Origin: Burkholderiaceae bacterium
GTDB taxonomy: Bacteria > Pseudomonadota > Gammaproteobacteria > Burkholderiales > Burkholderiaceae_C
Assembly: GCA_016790175.1 (NCBI GenBank)
Contig: JAEUPI010000074.1
Location: 1-64,000 of the forward strand
Direction: 5' to 3'
DNA: 64,000 nucleotides
Every line of letters starts with the position of its first letter. Position 1 is the stretch's first letter. The notes under the pieces were generated by a model, which saw only the letters and a program-made list of their open reading frames with translations, had not been told where the DNA came from and did no database searches. Positions 1 through 7,458 of this stretch are shown piece after piece. The translations under genes were made by a program, and so were the position numbers.

Positions 1-1109
1 CGCGCATCCACGTACAGCTCGGCGATCGGGTACTCCATCATGTACCCGTAGCCGCCAAAGAGCTGCAGGCATTCGTCCATCACCTGGCCCTGCTGTTCGC
101 TCACCCAGGCCTTGGCCAGCGCGGCGCGGGCGGCGTCGAGCTCGCCTTTCAGGTGGGCCACCATGCAGGCGTCGACGAAGGCGCGCGTGGCGAGCACCGT
201 GGCCTGCACCTCGGCGAGCTTGAACTTGGTGTTCTGGAAATCCCAGATCGCCTGGCCGAAGGCCTTGCGCTCCTTCACGTAGGCGAGCGTCTCGGCGAGT
301 GCGCGCTCCATCGCCGCCACGCCCTGCGCGGCGATGATCAGCCGCTCCTGCGGCAGCTGCTGCATCAGCTGAATGAAGCCCTGCCCCTCGCGGCCGCCGA
401 TCAGGTTCTCTGCCGGCACGCGCACGCCGTCGAAGAAGAGTTCGCTGGTGTCCTGCGCCTTCAGGCCCACCTTGTCGAGCCGGCGGCCGCGGCGGAAGCC
501 CGGTGTGGAATCACGACCGCCTGTGGCGGTGTCCGTCTCCACCACCAGCAGCGAGGTGCCCTTGGCGCCGAGCGCGCGGTCGGTCTTGCACACCACGATG
601 ATCAGGTTGGCGTTCTGGCCGTTGGTGATGAAGGTCTTGGAGCCGTTGATCACGTATTCGTCACCGTCGCGGACGGCGCTGGTGCGCACGGCCTGCAGGT
701 CGCTGCCGGTGCCAGGCTCCGTCATCGCGATGGCGCCGATGAGCTCGCCGCTCACCATCTTCGGCAGCCAGCGGCGCTTCTGCTCCTCGGTGCCGCAGTG
801 AAAGAAATACGGCGCCACGATCGCCGAATGCAGCCCGCCGCCATAACCGCCGAGCACGGCGCGCGTGGCCTCCATGAAGATCACCGCGTCGTGGCCGAAG
901 TCGCCGCCGGCGCCGCCGTACTCGGCCGGCGTGCTGGTGCACAGCAGCCCCTGCGCGCCGGCTTCGCGCCAGGTCTCCACCGGCATCTGCCCGGCCTCGC
1001 GCCAGGCCGCGGCCTGCGGCACCCAGCGCTCGCGGAAGAATCGCGCGGCGCTATCGGCCAGCATGCGGTGTTCGTCGGTGAGCCAGGGGGACGGAAAGGT
1101 CTCGATCAT
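1..1109 (-). CDS. Acyl-CoA dehydrogenase, 3' end cut by window edge
   Basis: Flavin-dependent acyl-CoA dehydrogenase that would oxidise an acyl-CoA to the 2-enoyl-CoA. About 369 residues are visible and the C-terminus lies outside the window. Family signatures seen on the minus strand are the acyl-binding segment AMTEPGTGSD, the FAD/substrate segment ending in FITNG, and the C-terminal helix stretch LQLFGGYGYM. The ATG at 1109-1107 overlaps the stop of the upstream MerR gene (ATGA), so it is the last visible gene of an SCP2-merR-dehydrogenase operon. The catalytic Glu of this group cannot be located with certainty in the visible part. Its placement divergent from an atu-like operon suggests a branched or terpenoid acyl-CoA substrate; that is inference. 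Confidence 0.93.
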   Translation of the reverse strand, partial: MIETFPSPWLTDEHRMLADSAARFFRERWVPQAAAWREAGQMPVETWREAGAQGLLCTSTPAEYGGAGGDFGHDAVIFMEATRAVLGGYGGGLHSAIVAPYFFHCGTEEQKRRWLPKMVSGELIGAIAMTEPGTGSDLQAVRTSAVRDGDEYVINGSKTFITNGQNANLIIVVCKTDRALGAKGTSLLVVETDTATGGRDSTPGFRRGRRLDKVGLKAQDTSELFFDGVRVPAENLIGGREGQGFIQLMQQLPQERLIIAAQGVAAMERALAETLAYVKERKAFGQAIWDFQNTKFKLAEVQATVLATRAFVDACMVAHLKGELDAARAALAKAWVSEQQGQVMDECLQLFGGYGYMMEYPIAELYVDA

Positions 1110-1627
1110 GATTTGCCCTGCAGCCCGCGGCGCACCGCTTCGTTGATGGCCCGCAGCTCGCCGAGCGTGGTGTCGATGTGCGCGCGCTTGGTTTCGAGCT
1201 CGCGGATCGCCTCGTCGGTGCGGCCGAGCACGTATTTCATCTGCTGCACGCGGCCTTCGCCATGCGTGCCGTAGAGCTCCAGAAAATGCTTGATCTCCGA
1301 GAGCGAGGCGCCGATGGCCTTGCTGCGCAAGATGAGCGCCAGGCGCGTGCGGTCGCGCTTGGTGTAGATGCGTGTGCCGTTCACACGCCGCGGCTTGAGC
1401 AGGCCCTTGTCTTCGTAGAAGCGCACCGCGCGCGCGGTGATGCCGAAATCGGCGCACAGGTCGCCGATGCCGAAGAGATCGGGCGTGTCGTCGTCGTGGC
1501 CAGGGGCCACGGTCATGGCTTTGCCAGGGGCCACGGTCACGGCCCTGCCGTTGGACACGGCCACGGTCGCGGCCTTGCCGGCGGCCGCTTTGGGCGCGGC
1601 CCGCTTGCGCAGCAGGGCTTCGGCCAA
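1106..1627 (-). CDS. MerR-family transcriptional regulator (LiuR-like)
   Basis: One-component regulator with an N-terminal winged helix of the MerR type (motif FGITARAVRFYEDKGLL, then RVNGTRIYTKRDRTRL) followed by a long dimerisation helix; no Cys-rich metal site is visible, as in regulators of branched-chain acyl-CoA catabolism such as LiuR. Start choice: a TTG at 1627 gives 173 residues, sits 8 nt after the SCP-2 stop and has AGGGG just before it. An ATG at 1516 gives 136 residues with no ribosome-binding site. The N-terminal extension in the longer form is Ala/Lys-rich and carries an in-frame repeat (TVAPGKA/TVAPGHD). Its stop overlaps the dehydrogenase start. The palindrome at 2029-2042 is the obvious candidate target. 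Confidence 0.88.
   Translation of the reverse strand: MAEALLRKRAAPKAAAGKAATVAVSNGRAVTVAPGKAMTVAPGHDDDTPDLFGIGDLCADFGITARAVRFYEDKGLLKPRRVNGTRIYTKRDRTRLALILRSKAIGASLSEIKHFLELYGTHGEGRVQQMKYVLGRTDEAIRELETKRAHIDTTLGELRAINEAVRRGLQGKS
1505..1579. repeat. Three 21-nt direct repeats in the 5' part of the MerR gene
   Basis: Near-identical 21-mers beginning GGCCACGGTC and ending TGCC lie at 1505-1525, 1529-1549 and 1559-1579 on the plus strand. Offsets are 24 and 30 nt, both multiples of three, so the coding frame of the minus-strand MerR gene is kept and the protein shows a repeated TVAPG unit. Frame-preserving periods favour translation of this stretch and hence the upstream TTG start. Confidence 0.7.
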
Positions 1628-1635
1628 ACCTGCCC

Positions 1636-1935
1636 CTAGCCCAGCACGCGCTGCAGCTTCAACGCCACGCTCATGTCGCCCGACACCTTGATGCGGCCGG
1701 TCATGAACGCGGTGGTGGCATCCACGTCGCCGGTCATCAGGTCGCTCAGCGTGTCGCTGGTGAGCGCGATGGTGCAGTCGGTGTCGCGATCGGTGTTGTC
1801 CACGCTGTTGGGCGTGGAAGCGCCGTCGATCACCACCACGCCGTCGGCACCGCAGTCGAACTTCAGCGTGGCGTTGAGGCCGCAATCGGCGCCGACTCTC
1901 GTGCGCAGGTTGTCAGTGGCAGTGGCCAGATCCAT
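1636..1935 (-). CDS. SCP-2 sterol-transfer / lipid-binding domain protein
   Basis: A 99-residue single-domain protein of the sterol carrier protein 2 type: beta-rich N-terminal half (LKFDCGADGVVVIDG) and the typical C-terminal DVDATTAFMTGRIKVSGDMS segment, which lines the lipid tunnel. Such proteins bind fatty acyl-CoAs or lipids in the cytoplasm and often accompany acyl-CoA oxidation genes. The start at 1935 has GGAG at a suitable distance upstream. It is the first gene of the leftward operon and its 5' side faces the divergent SDR gene. Confidence 0.9.
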   Translation of the reverse strand: MDLATATDNLRTRVGADCGLNATLKFDCGADGVVVIDGASTPNSVDNTDRDTDCTIALTSDTLSDLMTGDVDATTAFMTGRIKVSGDMSVALKLQRVLG

Positions 1936-2027
1936 GCAAGACGCTCCATCCAGGGCAATCGGGATGCGTCGATGCTAGGCAGCGGCGCGCCGCGGCGCAT
2001 CCGCGTAATCACCTATGCGTGAGGCGG

Positions 2028-2058
2028 TTGACGTTAACGTCAGGTCCCTGCCTAATGC
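2028..2058 (+). promoter_or_regulatory. MerR-type promoter of the atu-like operon
   Basis: TTGACG (2028-2033) and TAATGC (2053-2058) are separated by 19 bp. A 19-bp spacer is the hallmark of promoters that MerR proteins activate by untwisting. It lies in the divergent region between the SCP-2/merR operon and the SDR gene, 62 bp before the SDR ATG. Confidence 0.5.
2029..2042. promoter_or_regulatory. Perfect 14-bp palindrome TGACGTTAACGTCA, candidate MerR operator
   Basis: The 14 bp read identically on both strands and overlap the -35 element of the rightward promoter. The ACGTTAACGT core resembles, from memory, operators described for LiuR-type MerR regulators of branched acyl-CoA catabolism. 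The adjacent MerR gene makes it the likely ligand-responsive control site for both divergent operons. Confidence 0.6.
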
Positions 2059-2119
2059 CGGCCGTTGCCCCACCCGTTTCGCACCCCCTGGGCCCGGCCC
2101 GGCCGCGCCCCGAATCAGC

Positions 2120-2995
2120 ATGAGCGACGCACCCACCGGCTACCGCAGCGTGTTCCACCCCGGCCTCTTTGGCGGGCAGGTGGTGTGGGTCACCGGCGGC
2201 GGCTCGGGCATCGGCCGCTGCGTGGCGCACGAGCTGGCGGCGCTGGGGGCGCAGGTGGTGATCAGCGGCCGCACGGCCGAGAAGCTCGACCGCGTGGCGG
2301 GCGAGATCGCGCAAGACGGCGGCCGCTGCGCCACGCGCGCCTTCGACATCCGCGACGAAGAGGCGGTGAAGGCCAACGTGGCGAGCGTGATCGGCGAGTT
2401 CGGCCCGGTACACGGCCTCGTCAACAACGCGGGCGGCCAGTTTCCGGCGCCGATGCAGCACATCAGCAAGAAGGGTTTCGACGCGGTGGTGGCCAACAAC
2501 CTCACCGGCGGCTTCCTGATGATGCGCGAGCTGTTCGTGCAGAGCATGGAAAAGCACGGTGGCGCGATCGTGAACATGACGGCCGACTTTCGCAACGGCA
2601 TGCCGGGCATGGCGCATTCGGGTGCGGCGCGTTCGGGCATGAGCAACCTCACCATGACCGCGGCCTACGAATGGGGCCGCGCCGGCGTGCGTGTGAACGC
2701 GGTGGCGCCAGGCTGGGTGGCCAGCAGCGGCATGGACACCTACGACGGCGCCACGCGCGCGATGATCCCCAAGCTCAAGGCCCATGTGCCGCTGCAGCGC
2801 CTGGCCACCGAGGCCGAGATCAGCGCGGTGATCGTGTTCCTGCTCTGCCCGGCGGCCGCATTCGTGACCGGCGTGACGGTGCAGATCGACGGCGGCGCGT
2901 CGCTCGGCAGCGCGATCTTTCCGCTGCTGCCGAGCCCGAATGCGAAACCGTTCGACGGCTTCCACCGCGCGGTGACGCCCGAGGTGCTCAAGTGA
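2120..2995 (+). CDS. SDR oxidoreductase, dienoyl-CoA-reductase-like (AtuB/AtuG position)
   Basis: A 291-residue short-chain dehydrogenase/reductase with the dinucleotide motif TGGGSGIGR near residue 23 and the LVNNAGGQF segment. The usual YxxxK catalytic pair is not present: the aligned stretch reads MAHSGAARSGMSNL, followed by AAYEWGRAGVRVNAVAPGW. Loss of the Tyr together with the NNAGG pattern is what 2,4-dienoyl-CoA reductases of the SDR fold look like, so it probably reduces an unsaturated acyl-CoA rather than oxidising an alcohol. The ATG at 2120 is chosen over an in-frame ATG at 2015 because the latter lies upstream of the promoter. The stop overlaps the next start (GTGA). It occupies the place of atuB in the Pseudomonas acyclic-terpene operon. 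Confidence 0.9.
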   Translation: MSDAPTGYRSVFHPGLFGGQVVWVTGGGSGIGRCVAHELAALGAQVVISGRTAEKLDRVAGEIAQDGGRCATRAFDIRDEEAVKANVASVIGEFGPVHGLVNNAGGQFPAPMQHISKKGFDAVVANNLTGGFLMMRELFVQSMEKHGGAIVNMTADFRNGMPGMAHSGAARSGMSNLTMTAAYEWGRAGVRVNAVAPGWVASSGMDTYDGATRAMIPKLKAHVPLQRLATEAEISAVIVFLLCPAAAFVTGVTVQIDGGASLGSAIFPLLPSPNAKPFDGFHRAVTPEVLK

Positions 2996-4617
2996 CGCGC
3001 ACCGGCATGCCGCCGCTGGCCTCGGCGCTGAACACCGGCGCCGAGACCTTCAAGACCAACGCCGCGCGCATGCACGAGCGCCTGGCCGAGGTGCGTGCAC
3101 TGCAGGCCAAGGTGGTGGCCGAGTCGGAGAGCAAGCGCGAACGCTTCGCGGCGCGCGGCCAGCTGCTGCCGCGCGAGCGCGTGTCGCGGCTGATCGATCG
3201 CGATTCCGACTTCCTGGAGCTGTGCGCCCTGGCCGGCCTGGGCATGCATGACGACGACGGCAAGAAGAACGTGATGGGCGGCGGCTCGATCGCCGGCATC
3301 GGCGTGGTGGCCGGCAAGCGCTGCATCGTCGGCGCCAGCGACTCGGGCATCAAGGGCGGCACGGTGGCGCCGATGGGCTTGAAGAAGTCGCTGCGCATGT
3401 ACGAGCTGGCGCGCGAGAACAAGTTGCCGATGATCCACCTGGTGGAAAGCGGCGGCGCCAATTTGATGTACCAGGCCGAGATCTTCGTCGAAGGCGGCCG
3501 CACCTTCGCCAACCAGGCGCGGCTGTCGGCGGCGGGCATTCCGCAGATCGCGGTGGTGCACGGTGCCTCCACCGCCGGCGGTGCCTATCTGCCCGGCATG
3601 AGCGACTACGTGGTGCTGGTGCGCGGCCGATCGAGCATCTATCTGGCCGGCCCGCCGCTGGTGAAGGCCGCAATCGGCGAGGACGCCGGCGAAGAAGAGT
3701 TGGGCGGCGCCGAAACCCATGCCGAGGTCACCGGCCTCGGCGAATACCTGGCCGAAAACGATGCGCATGCGATTGCGCTCGCCCGCGAGCTGATGCACCA
3801 GCTGTCGTGGGACACGGTGAGCCCGCGCACCGCCGCCGAGCCGCCGCTCTACGACGCGGAGGAGCTGATGGGCGTGGTGCCGGCCGACGAGCGCGAGCCG
3901 TATGACGTGCGCGAGATCATTGCGCGCCTGGTCGACGGCTCGCGCTTCCTCGAGTTCAAGGCCGCCTATGCCAACGACACCATCTGCGGCCACGCGCAGA
4001 TCGAAGGCCACCGCGTGGGCCTGATCGGCAACAACGGGCCGATCCAGCCCAATGGCTCGGTGAAGGCGGCGCAGTTCATCCAGCTCGCCGACCAGAGCGG
4101 CACGCCGCTCGTGTTTCTGCAGAACACCACCGGCTACATGGTGGGCCGCGTGGCCGAACGCGCCGGTGCGATCAAGCACGGCAGCAAGATGATCCAGGCG
4201 GTGGCCAATGCGCGCGTGCCCAAGTTCACCGTCGTGGTCGGCGCGAGCTACGGCGCCGGCAACTACGGCATGTGCGGCCGCGGGTTCGACCCGCGTTTCA
4301 TCTTCAGCTGGCCGAGCGCGCGCGTGGCCGTGATGGGCGGCGCGCAGGCGGCGATGGTGATGGAGATCGTGAGCCGCGGCAAGCTGCAGCGCGCCGGCCA
4401 GCCGGTGAACGACGAGGCGCTCCAGGCGATGAGCCATCAGCTCAAGGCGCGCATCGACAAGGAGTCCACGGCCCTGTTCGGCACCGCACGGCTGTGGGAC
4501 GACGGCATCATCGACCCGCGCGACACGCGCCGTGTGCTCGCGCTGTGCCTGGCCATCACCTCGGAGGCCGCGGCGCGCACGCTGCGGCCCAACACCTTCG
4601 GCATCGCCCGCATGTAG
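2992..4617 (+). CDS. Acyl-CoA carboxylase carboxyltransferase (beta) subunit, AtuC/LiuB family
   Basis: Carboxyltransferase subunit that moves CO2 from carboxybiotin to an acyl-CoA, working with the biotin carboxylase/BCCP protein encoded at 7455. The 541 residues contain both crotonase-like halves; oxyanion-hole segments GASTAGGAYLPGM and GASYGAGNYGMCGR are clear, as is the QNTTGYMVG motif shared by methylcrotonyl-, geranyl- and related carboxylases. The start is the GTG at 2992 that overlaps the SDR stop; an ATG at 3007 is an alternative. Synteny with atuC favours a geranyl-CoA-type substrate over methylcrotonyl-CoA, but the selectivity residue was not identified here. Confidence 0.93.
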   Translation: MTRTGMPPLASALNTGAETFKTNAARMHERLAEVRALQAKVVAESESKRERFAARGQLLPRERVSRLIDRDSDFLELCALAGLGMHDDDGKKNVMGGGSIAGIGVVAGKRCIVGASDSGIKGGTVAPMGLKKSLRMYELARENKLPMIHLVESGGANLMYQAEIFVEGGRTFANQARLSAAGIPQIAVVHGASTAGGAYLPGMSDYVVLVRGRSSIYLAGPPLVKAAIGEDAGEEELGGAETHAEVTGLGEYLAENDAHAIALARELMHQLSWDTVSPRTAAEPPLYDAEELMGVVPADEREPYDVREIIARLVDGSRFLEFKAAYANDTICGHAQIEGHRVGLIGNNGPIQPNGSVKAAQFIQLADQSGTPLVFLQNTTGYMVGRVAERAGAIKHGSKMIQAVANARVPKFTVVVGASYGAGNYGMCGRGFDPRFIFSWPSARVAVMGGAQAAMVMEIVSRGKLQRAGQPVNDEALQAMSHQLKARIDKESTALFGTARLWDDGIIDPRDTRRVLALCLAITSEAAARTLRPNTFGIARM

Positions 4618-4625
4618 GAGACCGC

Positions 4626-5780
4626 ATGAAGTTCACGCAAGAGCACCGCCAGCTCGCCGAGACGGTGGAGAAGTTCATCGAGAAGGAGGTCAACCCGCAC
4701 GTGGCCGAGTGGGAGAAAGCCGAGCAATATCCCGCCCACCAGGTGATGAAGGGCCTGGGCAACCTGGGCCTGCTGGGGCTCAAGTATCCCGAGGAGTTCG
4801 GCGGCGCGGGGCTCGATTTCAGCTACTCGATGGTGATGGCCGAATCGCTGGGCGTGTGCAACTGCGGCGGCATCCCGATGAGCATCGGCGTGCAGACCGA
4901 CATGTGCACGCCGGCGCTCGCGCGCTTCGGTTCCGACGAACTGCGCAAGGAGTTCCTCGCGCCGTCGATCGCTGGCGACATGGTGGGCTGCCTGGGTGTG
5001 AGCGAGCCCAGTGCAGGCTCCGACGTGGCCAACATCAAGACCCGTGCGCGCAAGGTCGAGGGCGACTACGTGATCAACGGCTCCAAGATGTGGATCACCA
5101 ACGGCCTGCAGGCCGACTGGTGCTGCCTGCTCGCCAACACCGGCGACGGGCCCGGCCACAAGAACAAGAGCCTGATCGTGCTGCCGATGGATGCGCCCGG
5201 CATCACCAGGCAGAAGATCCACAAGATCGGCATGGACAGCTCGGACACCGCGCTGCTGTTCTTCGACAACGTGAAGGCGCCCGCCCGTAACCTCATCGGC
5301 CAGGAAGGCATGGGCTTCATGTTCCAGATGCTGCAGTTCCAGGAGGAGCGGCTGTGGGGCGCCGCCTCGTCGCTGAAGGCGCTGGACCGCCTGATCGACA
5401 AGACCATCGACTACACGCGCGAGCGCCAGGCCTTCGGCAAGAGCGTGCTCGACAACCAGGTGGTGCACTTTCGCCTCGCCGAGCTGCGCACCGAGGTGGC
5501 GGCGCTGCGCGCCCTGACCTACCAGGCGGTGGAGCTCTACGTGAGCGGGAAGGACGTGACCAAGCTCGCCTCGATGGCCAAGCTCAAGGCCGGCCGCCTG
5601 GCGCGCGAGGTGGCCGACAGCTGCCTGCAATACTGGGGCGGCATGGGCTTCACGATGGACAACCCGGTGTCGCAGGCCTACCGCGATTCGCGGCTGGCAT
5701 CGATCGGCGGCGGCGCCGACGAGGTGATGCTGGGCATCATCTGCAAGCTCGAGGGCACGCTGCCCAAGGTGATTCACTGA
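4626..5780 (+). CDS. Acyl-CoA dehydrogenase, AtuD-like (citronellyl-CoA dehydrogenase type)
   Basis: A 384-residue acyl-CoA dehydrogenase with all parts present: N-terminal helical domain starting MKFTQEHRQL, the FAD/acyl motifs GCLGVSEPSAGSD and MWITNG, and the C-terminal QYWGGMGFT and SIGGGADEVML segments, the latter holding the likely catalytic Glu. The overall sequence, including FQEERLWGAASSL and the HFRLAEL region, resembles the citronellyl-CoA dehydrogenases of the atu pathway rather than isovaleryl-CoA dehydrogenases. It starts 8 nt after the carboxyltransferase stop, with GGAG upstream, inside the same operon. Confidence 0.93.
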   Translation: MKFTQEHRQLAETVEKFIEKEVNPHVAEWEKAEQYPAHQVMKGLGNLGLLGLKYPEEFGGAGLDFSYSMVMAESLGVCNCGGIPMSIGVQTDMCTPALARFGSDELRKEFLAPSIAGDMVGCLGVSEPSAGSDVANIKTRARKVEGDYVINGSKMWITNGLQADWCCLLANTGDGPGHKNKSLIVLPMDAPGITRQKIHKIGMDSSDTALLFFDNVKAPARNLIGQEGMGFMFQMLQFQEERLWGAASSLKALDRLIDKTIDYTRERQAFGKSVLDNQVVHFRLAELRTEVAALRALTYQAVELYVSGKDVTKLASMAKLKAGRLAREVADSCLQYWGGMGFTMDNPVSQAYRDSRLASIGGGADEVMLGIICKLEGTLPKVIH

Positions 5781-5861
5781 GCAGACCGATGATGCCGCTC
5801 GAGGTGCGTGCACTTCAGGCCACCAGCGTGGCGGCACTGATCGGTCTGGCACTACCGGGAG

Positions 5862-5887
5862 GTGCAGCCGTTAACGTCGGATCCATG
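5862..5887 (+). promoter_or_regulatory. Leader motif shared with 42325-42352
   Basis: GTGCAGCCG, then TTAACGTCGGATCC, runs directly into the ATG at 5885. Almost the same string, with two extra bases, precedes the ATG at 42350. It also contains GTTAACGTC, matching much of the palindrome at 2029-2042. It may be a promoter or translation-start element for the TPR gene, or coincidence. Confidence 0.3.
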
Positions 5888-6682
5888 TGGGACTACAACA
5901 AGCCGGCGCTCAGCGAGGAGCGCTTCCGCGCCGCGCTCGCCACAGCGCAGGGTGACGATGCGTTGATCCTGAAGACGCAGATCGCACGCACCTGGGGCCT
6001 GCGGCGCGACTTCGCCAAGGCGCGGCAGATCCTCGCCGAGCTGGAGCCGCAGCTCGGCCAGGCCAGCCCCGAGGCCCGCACACGCTACTGGCTGGAACTC
6101 GGCCGCACCTGGGCATCGGCCACGCACAAGCCAGCCGAGCTGACCGCCGAGGCCAAGGCCAAGGCGCGCGACGCCTACGACCGCGCACTGGCTGTGGCCA
6201 AGGCCGCCAGGCTCGACGGCCTGGCGATCGACACGGTGCACATGTACGCGTTCATCGACACCGCGCCGGAAGACGGCATCCGGTGGGCCGACGAAGGCCT
6301 GAAGCTCGCCAACGCGTCCACCCAGCCCGCGGCGCGGCATTGGCGCGCGGTGTTGCACAACAACAAGGGCGTTGCGCTCAACCAGCTGAAGCGCCACGAC
6401 GAGGCGCTGGCCGAGTTCAAGACCGCGCTGCCGCTCTACGAAGCCGGCGGCAACTCGACCTACATCCGCATCGCGCACTGGATGGTCGCTCACACCTTGC
6501 GCCTGCTCGGCCACCTCGACGAGGCGCGCGAGATTCAGCTGCGGCTCGAGCGCGAGTGGGATGTGGCCAACGACCCCGACCCCTACGTGTTCGAGGAGCT
6601 GGAGGCGATCTACAAGGCGCAGGGCAATGCCGAACGCGCCGCGCACTATGCCGCGCGGCTCAAGGCCTCGAGCAAGCCATGA
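5885..6682 (+). CDS. Tetratricopeptide-repeat protein of unknown function
   Basis: A 265-residue all-helical protein beginning MWDYNKPALSEERFR. Several degenerate TPR units are visible, for example RRDFAKARQILAELEP and GVALNQLKRHDEALAEF. It is most likely a soluble scaffold; no enzymatic motif is seen. An upstream in-frame ATG at 5789 would add 32 residues with some hydrophobic character, but the start at 5885 gives a more natural N-terminus. The stop overlaps the next gene (ATGA). It is not part of the known atuABCDEFGH set, so it is an insertion into an otherwise conserved order. Confidence 0.82.
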   Translation: MWDYNKPALSEERFRAALATAQGDDALILKTQIARTWGLRRDFAKARQILAELEPQLGQASPEARTRYWLELGRTWASATHKPAELTAEAKAKARDAYDRALAVAKAARLDGLAIDTVHMYAFIDTAPEDGIRWADEGLKLANASTQPAARHWRAVLHNNKGVALNQLKRHDEALAEFKTALPLYEAGGNSTYIRIAHWMVAHTLRLLGHLDEAREIQLRLEREWDVANDPDPYVFEELEAIYKAQGNAERAAHYAARLKASSKP

Positions 6683-7458
6683 GCGCCACCGTCCTCCAGC
6701 GCCGCGACGGGGGCGTGCTGCACCTCACGCTCAACCGCCCCGAGGTGCGCAACGCGATGTCGGGCGACATGGTGCGCGATCTGCGTGAGGCGCTCGCGGC
6801 CGCCGAGGCTGCGGGTGACGTGCGCGCGATCGTGCTGCGCGGTGCCGGCGGGCATTTCTGCTCCGGGGCCGACTTGAAGAGCATGGCCGCCGCGCCGCGC
6901 GATCCGGCCTCGATGGCGGCGCTGAACGCGGGCTTCGGCGAGCTGTGCGTGGCCTATGCCAACACGCCGATCGTCACCGTCGCGGTCGTCGAGGGCACGG
7001 TGATGGGCGGCGGCTTCGGCCTCGCCTGCGTGGCCGACGTGGCCATTGCCGGCGAGAGCGCCTTGTTTCGCCTGCCCGAGACGGCCGTGGGCCTGGTGCC
7101 GGCGCAGATTGCGGCATTCCTCGTCGAGCGGCTGGGTTACAGCGAAGCCAAGCGCCTGGCCGTCACCGGCGGCAAGCTCGATGCGAAGGGCGCGCTCGGC
7201 ATCCGCCTCGTGCACGAGGTGCAACCCGATGCCGCGCTCGATGCGACGCTCGCGCGCGTGCTGCACGAGCTGCTGCAGTGCGCGCCCGGCGCCGTGCGGG
7301 CCACCAAGGCGCTGATCGCCAAGGCGCGCTTCACGAAGCCGGCCGATCTGGTGCAGGAGGCTGCCCAGGTGTTCGCGAAGGCGGCCACCGGGCCCGAGGG
7401 CGTCGAAGGCACGGTGGCCTTCGTGCAGAAACGCAAGCCGACCTGGGCGCCGCCATGA
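6679..7458 (+). CDS. Enoyl-CoA hydratase/isomerase family protein, AtuE-like
   Basis: A 259-residue crotonase-fold protein, the candidate isohexenylglutaconyl-CoA hydratase. The CoA/oxyanion segment GAGGHFCSGADLKSM and the second motif VEGTVMGGGFGLACVADV are present. Of the two catalytic glutamates of classical hydratases, the first position is Gly (GGGFGLA instead of GGGCELA) while the second is kept in LPETAVGLVPAQ. This pattern, with LVERLGYSEAKRLAVTG, resembles AtuE. Both ends overlap the neighbouring genes by 4 nt, indicating translational coupling between carboxylase and hydratase steps. Confidence 0.91.
   Translation: MSATVLQRRDGGVLHLTLNRPEVRNAMSGDMVRDLREALAAAEAAGDVRAIVLRGAGGHFCSGADLKSMAAAPRDPASMAALNAGFGELCVAYANTPIVTVAVVEGTVMGGGFGLACVADVAIAGESALFRLPETAVGLVPAQIAAFLVERLGYSEAKRLAVTGGKLDAKGALGIRLVHEVQPDAALDATLARVLHELLQCAPGAVRATKALIAKARFTKPADLVQEAAQVFAKAATGPEGVEGTVAFVQKRKPTWAPP

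Noticed and set aside
153..1274. Long plus-strand open frame opposite the acyl-CoA dehydrogenase and MerR genes
   Set aside because: His/Ala/Arg-rich shadow translation typical of high-GC DNA; the minus strand holds complete family motifs.
5789..5884. Longer N-terminus for the TPR protein with a weak signal-peptide look
   Set aside because: No ribosome-binding site for 5789, and the shared leader motif ends exactly at the ATG 5885.
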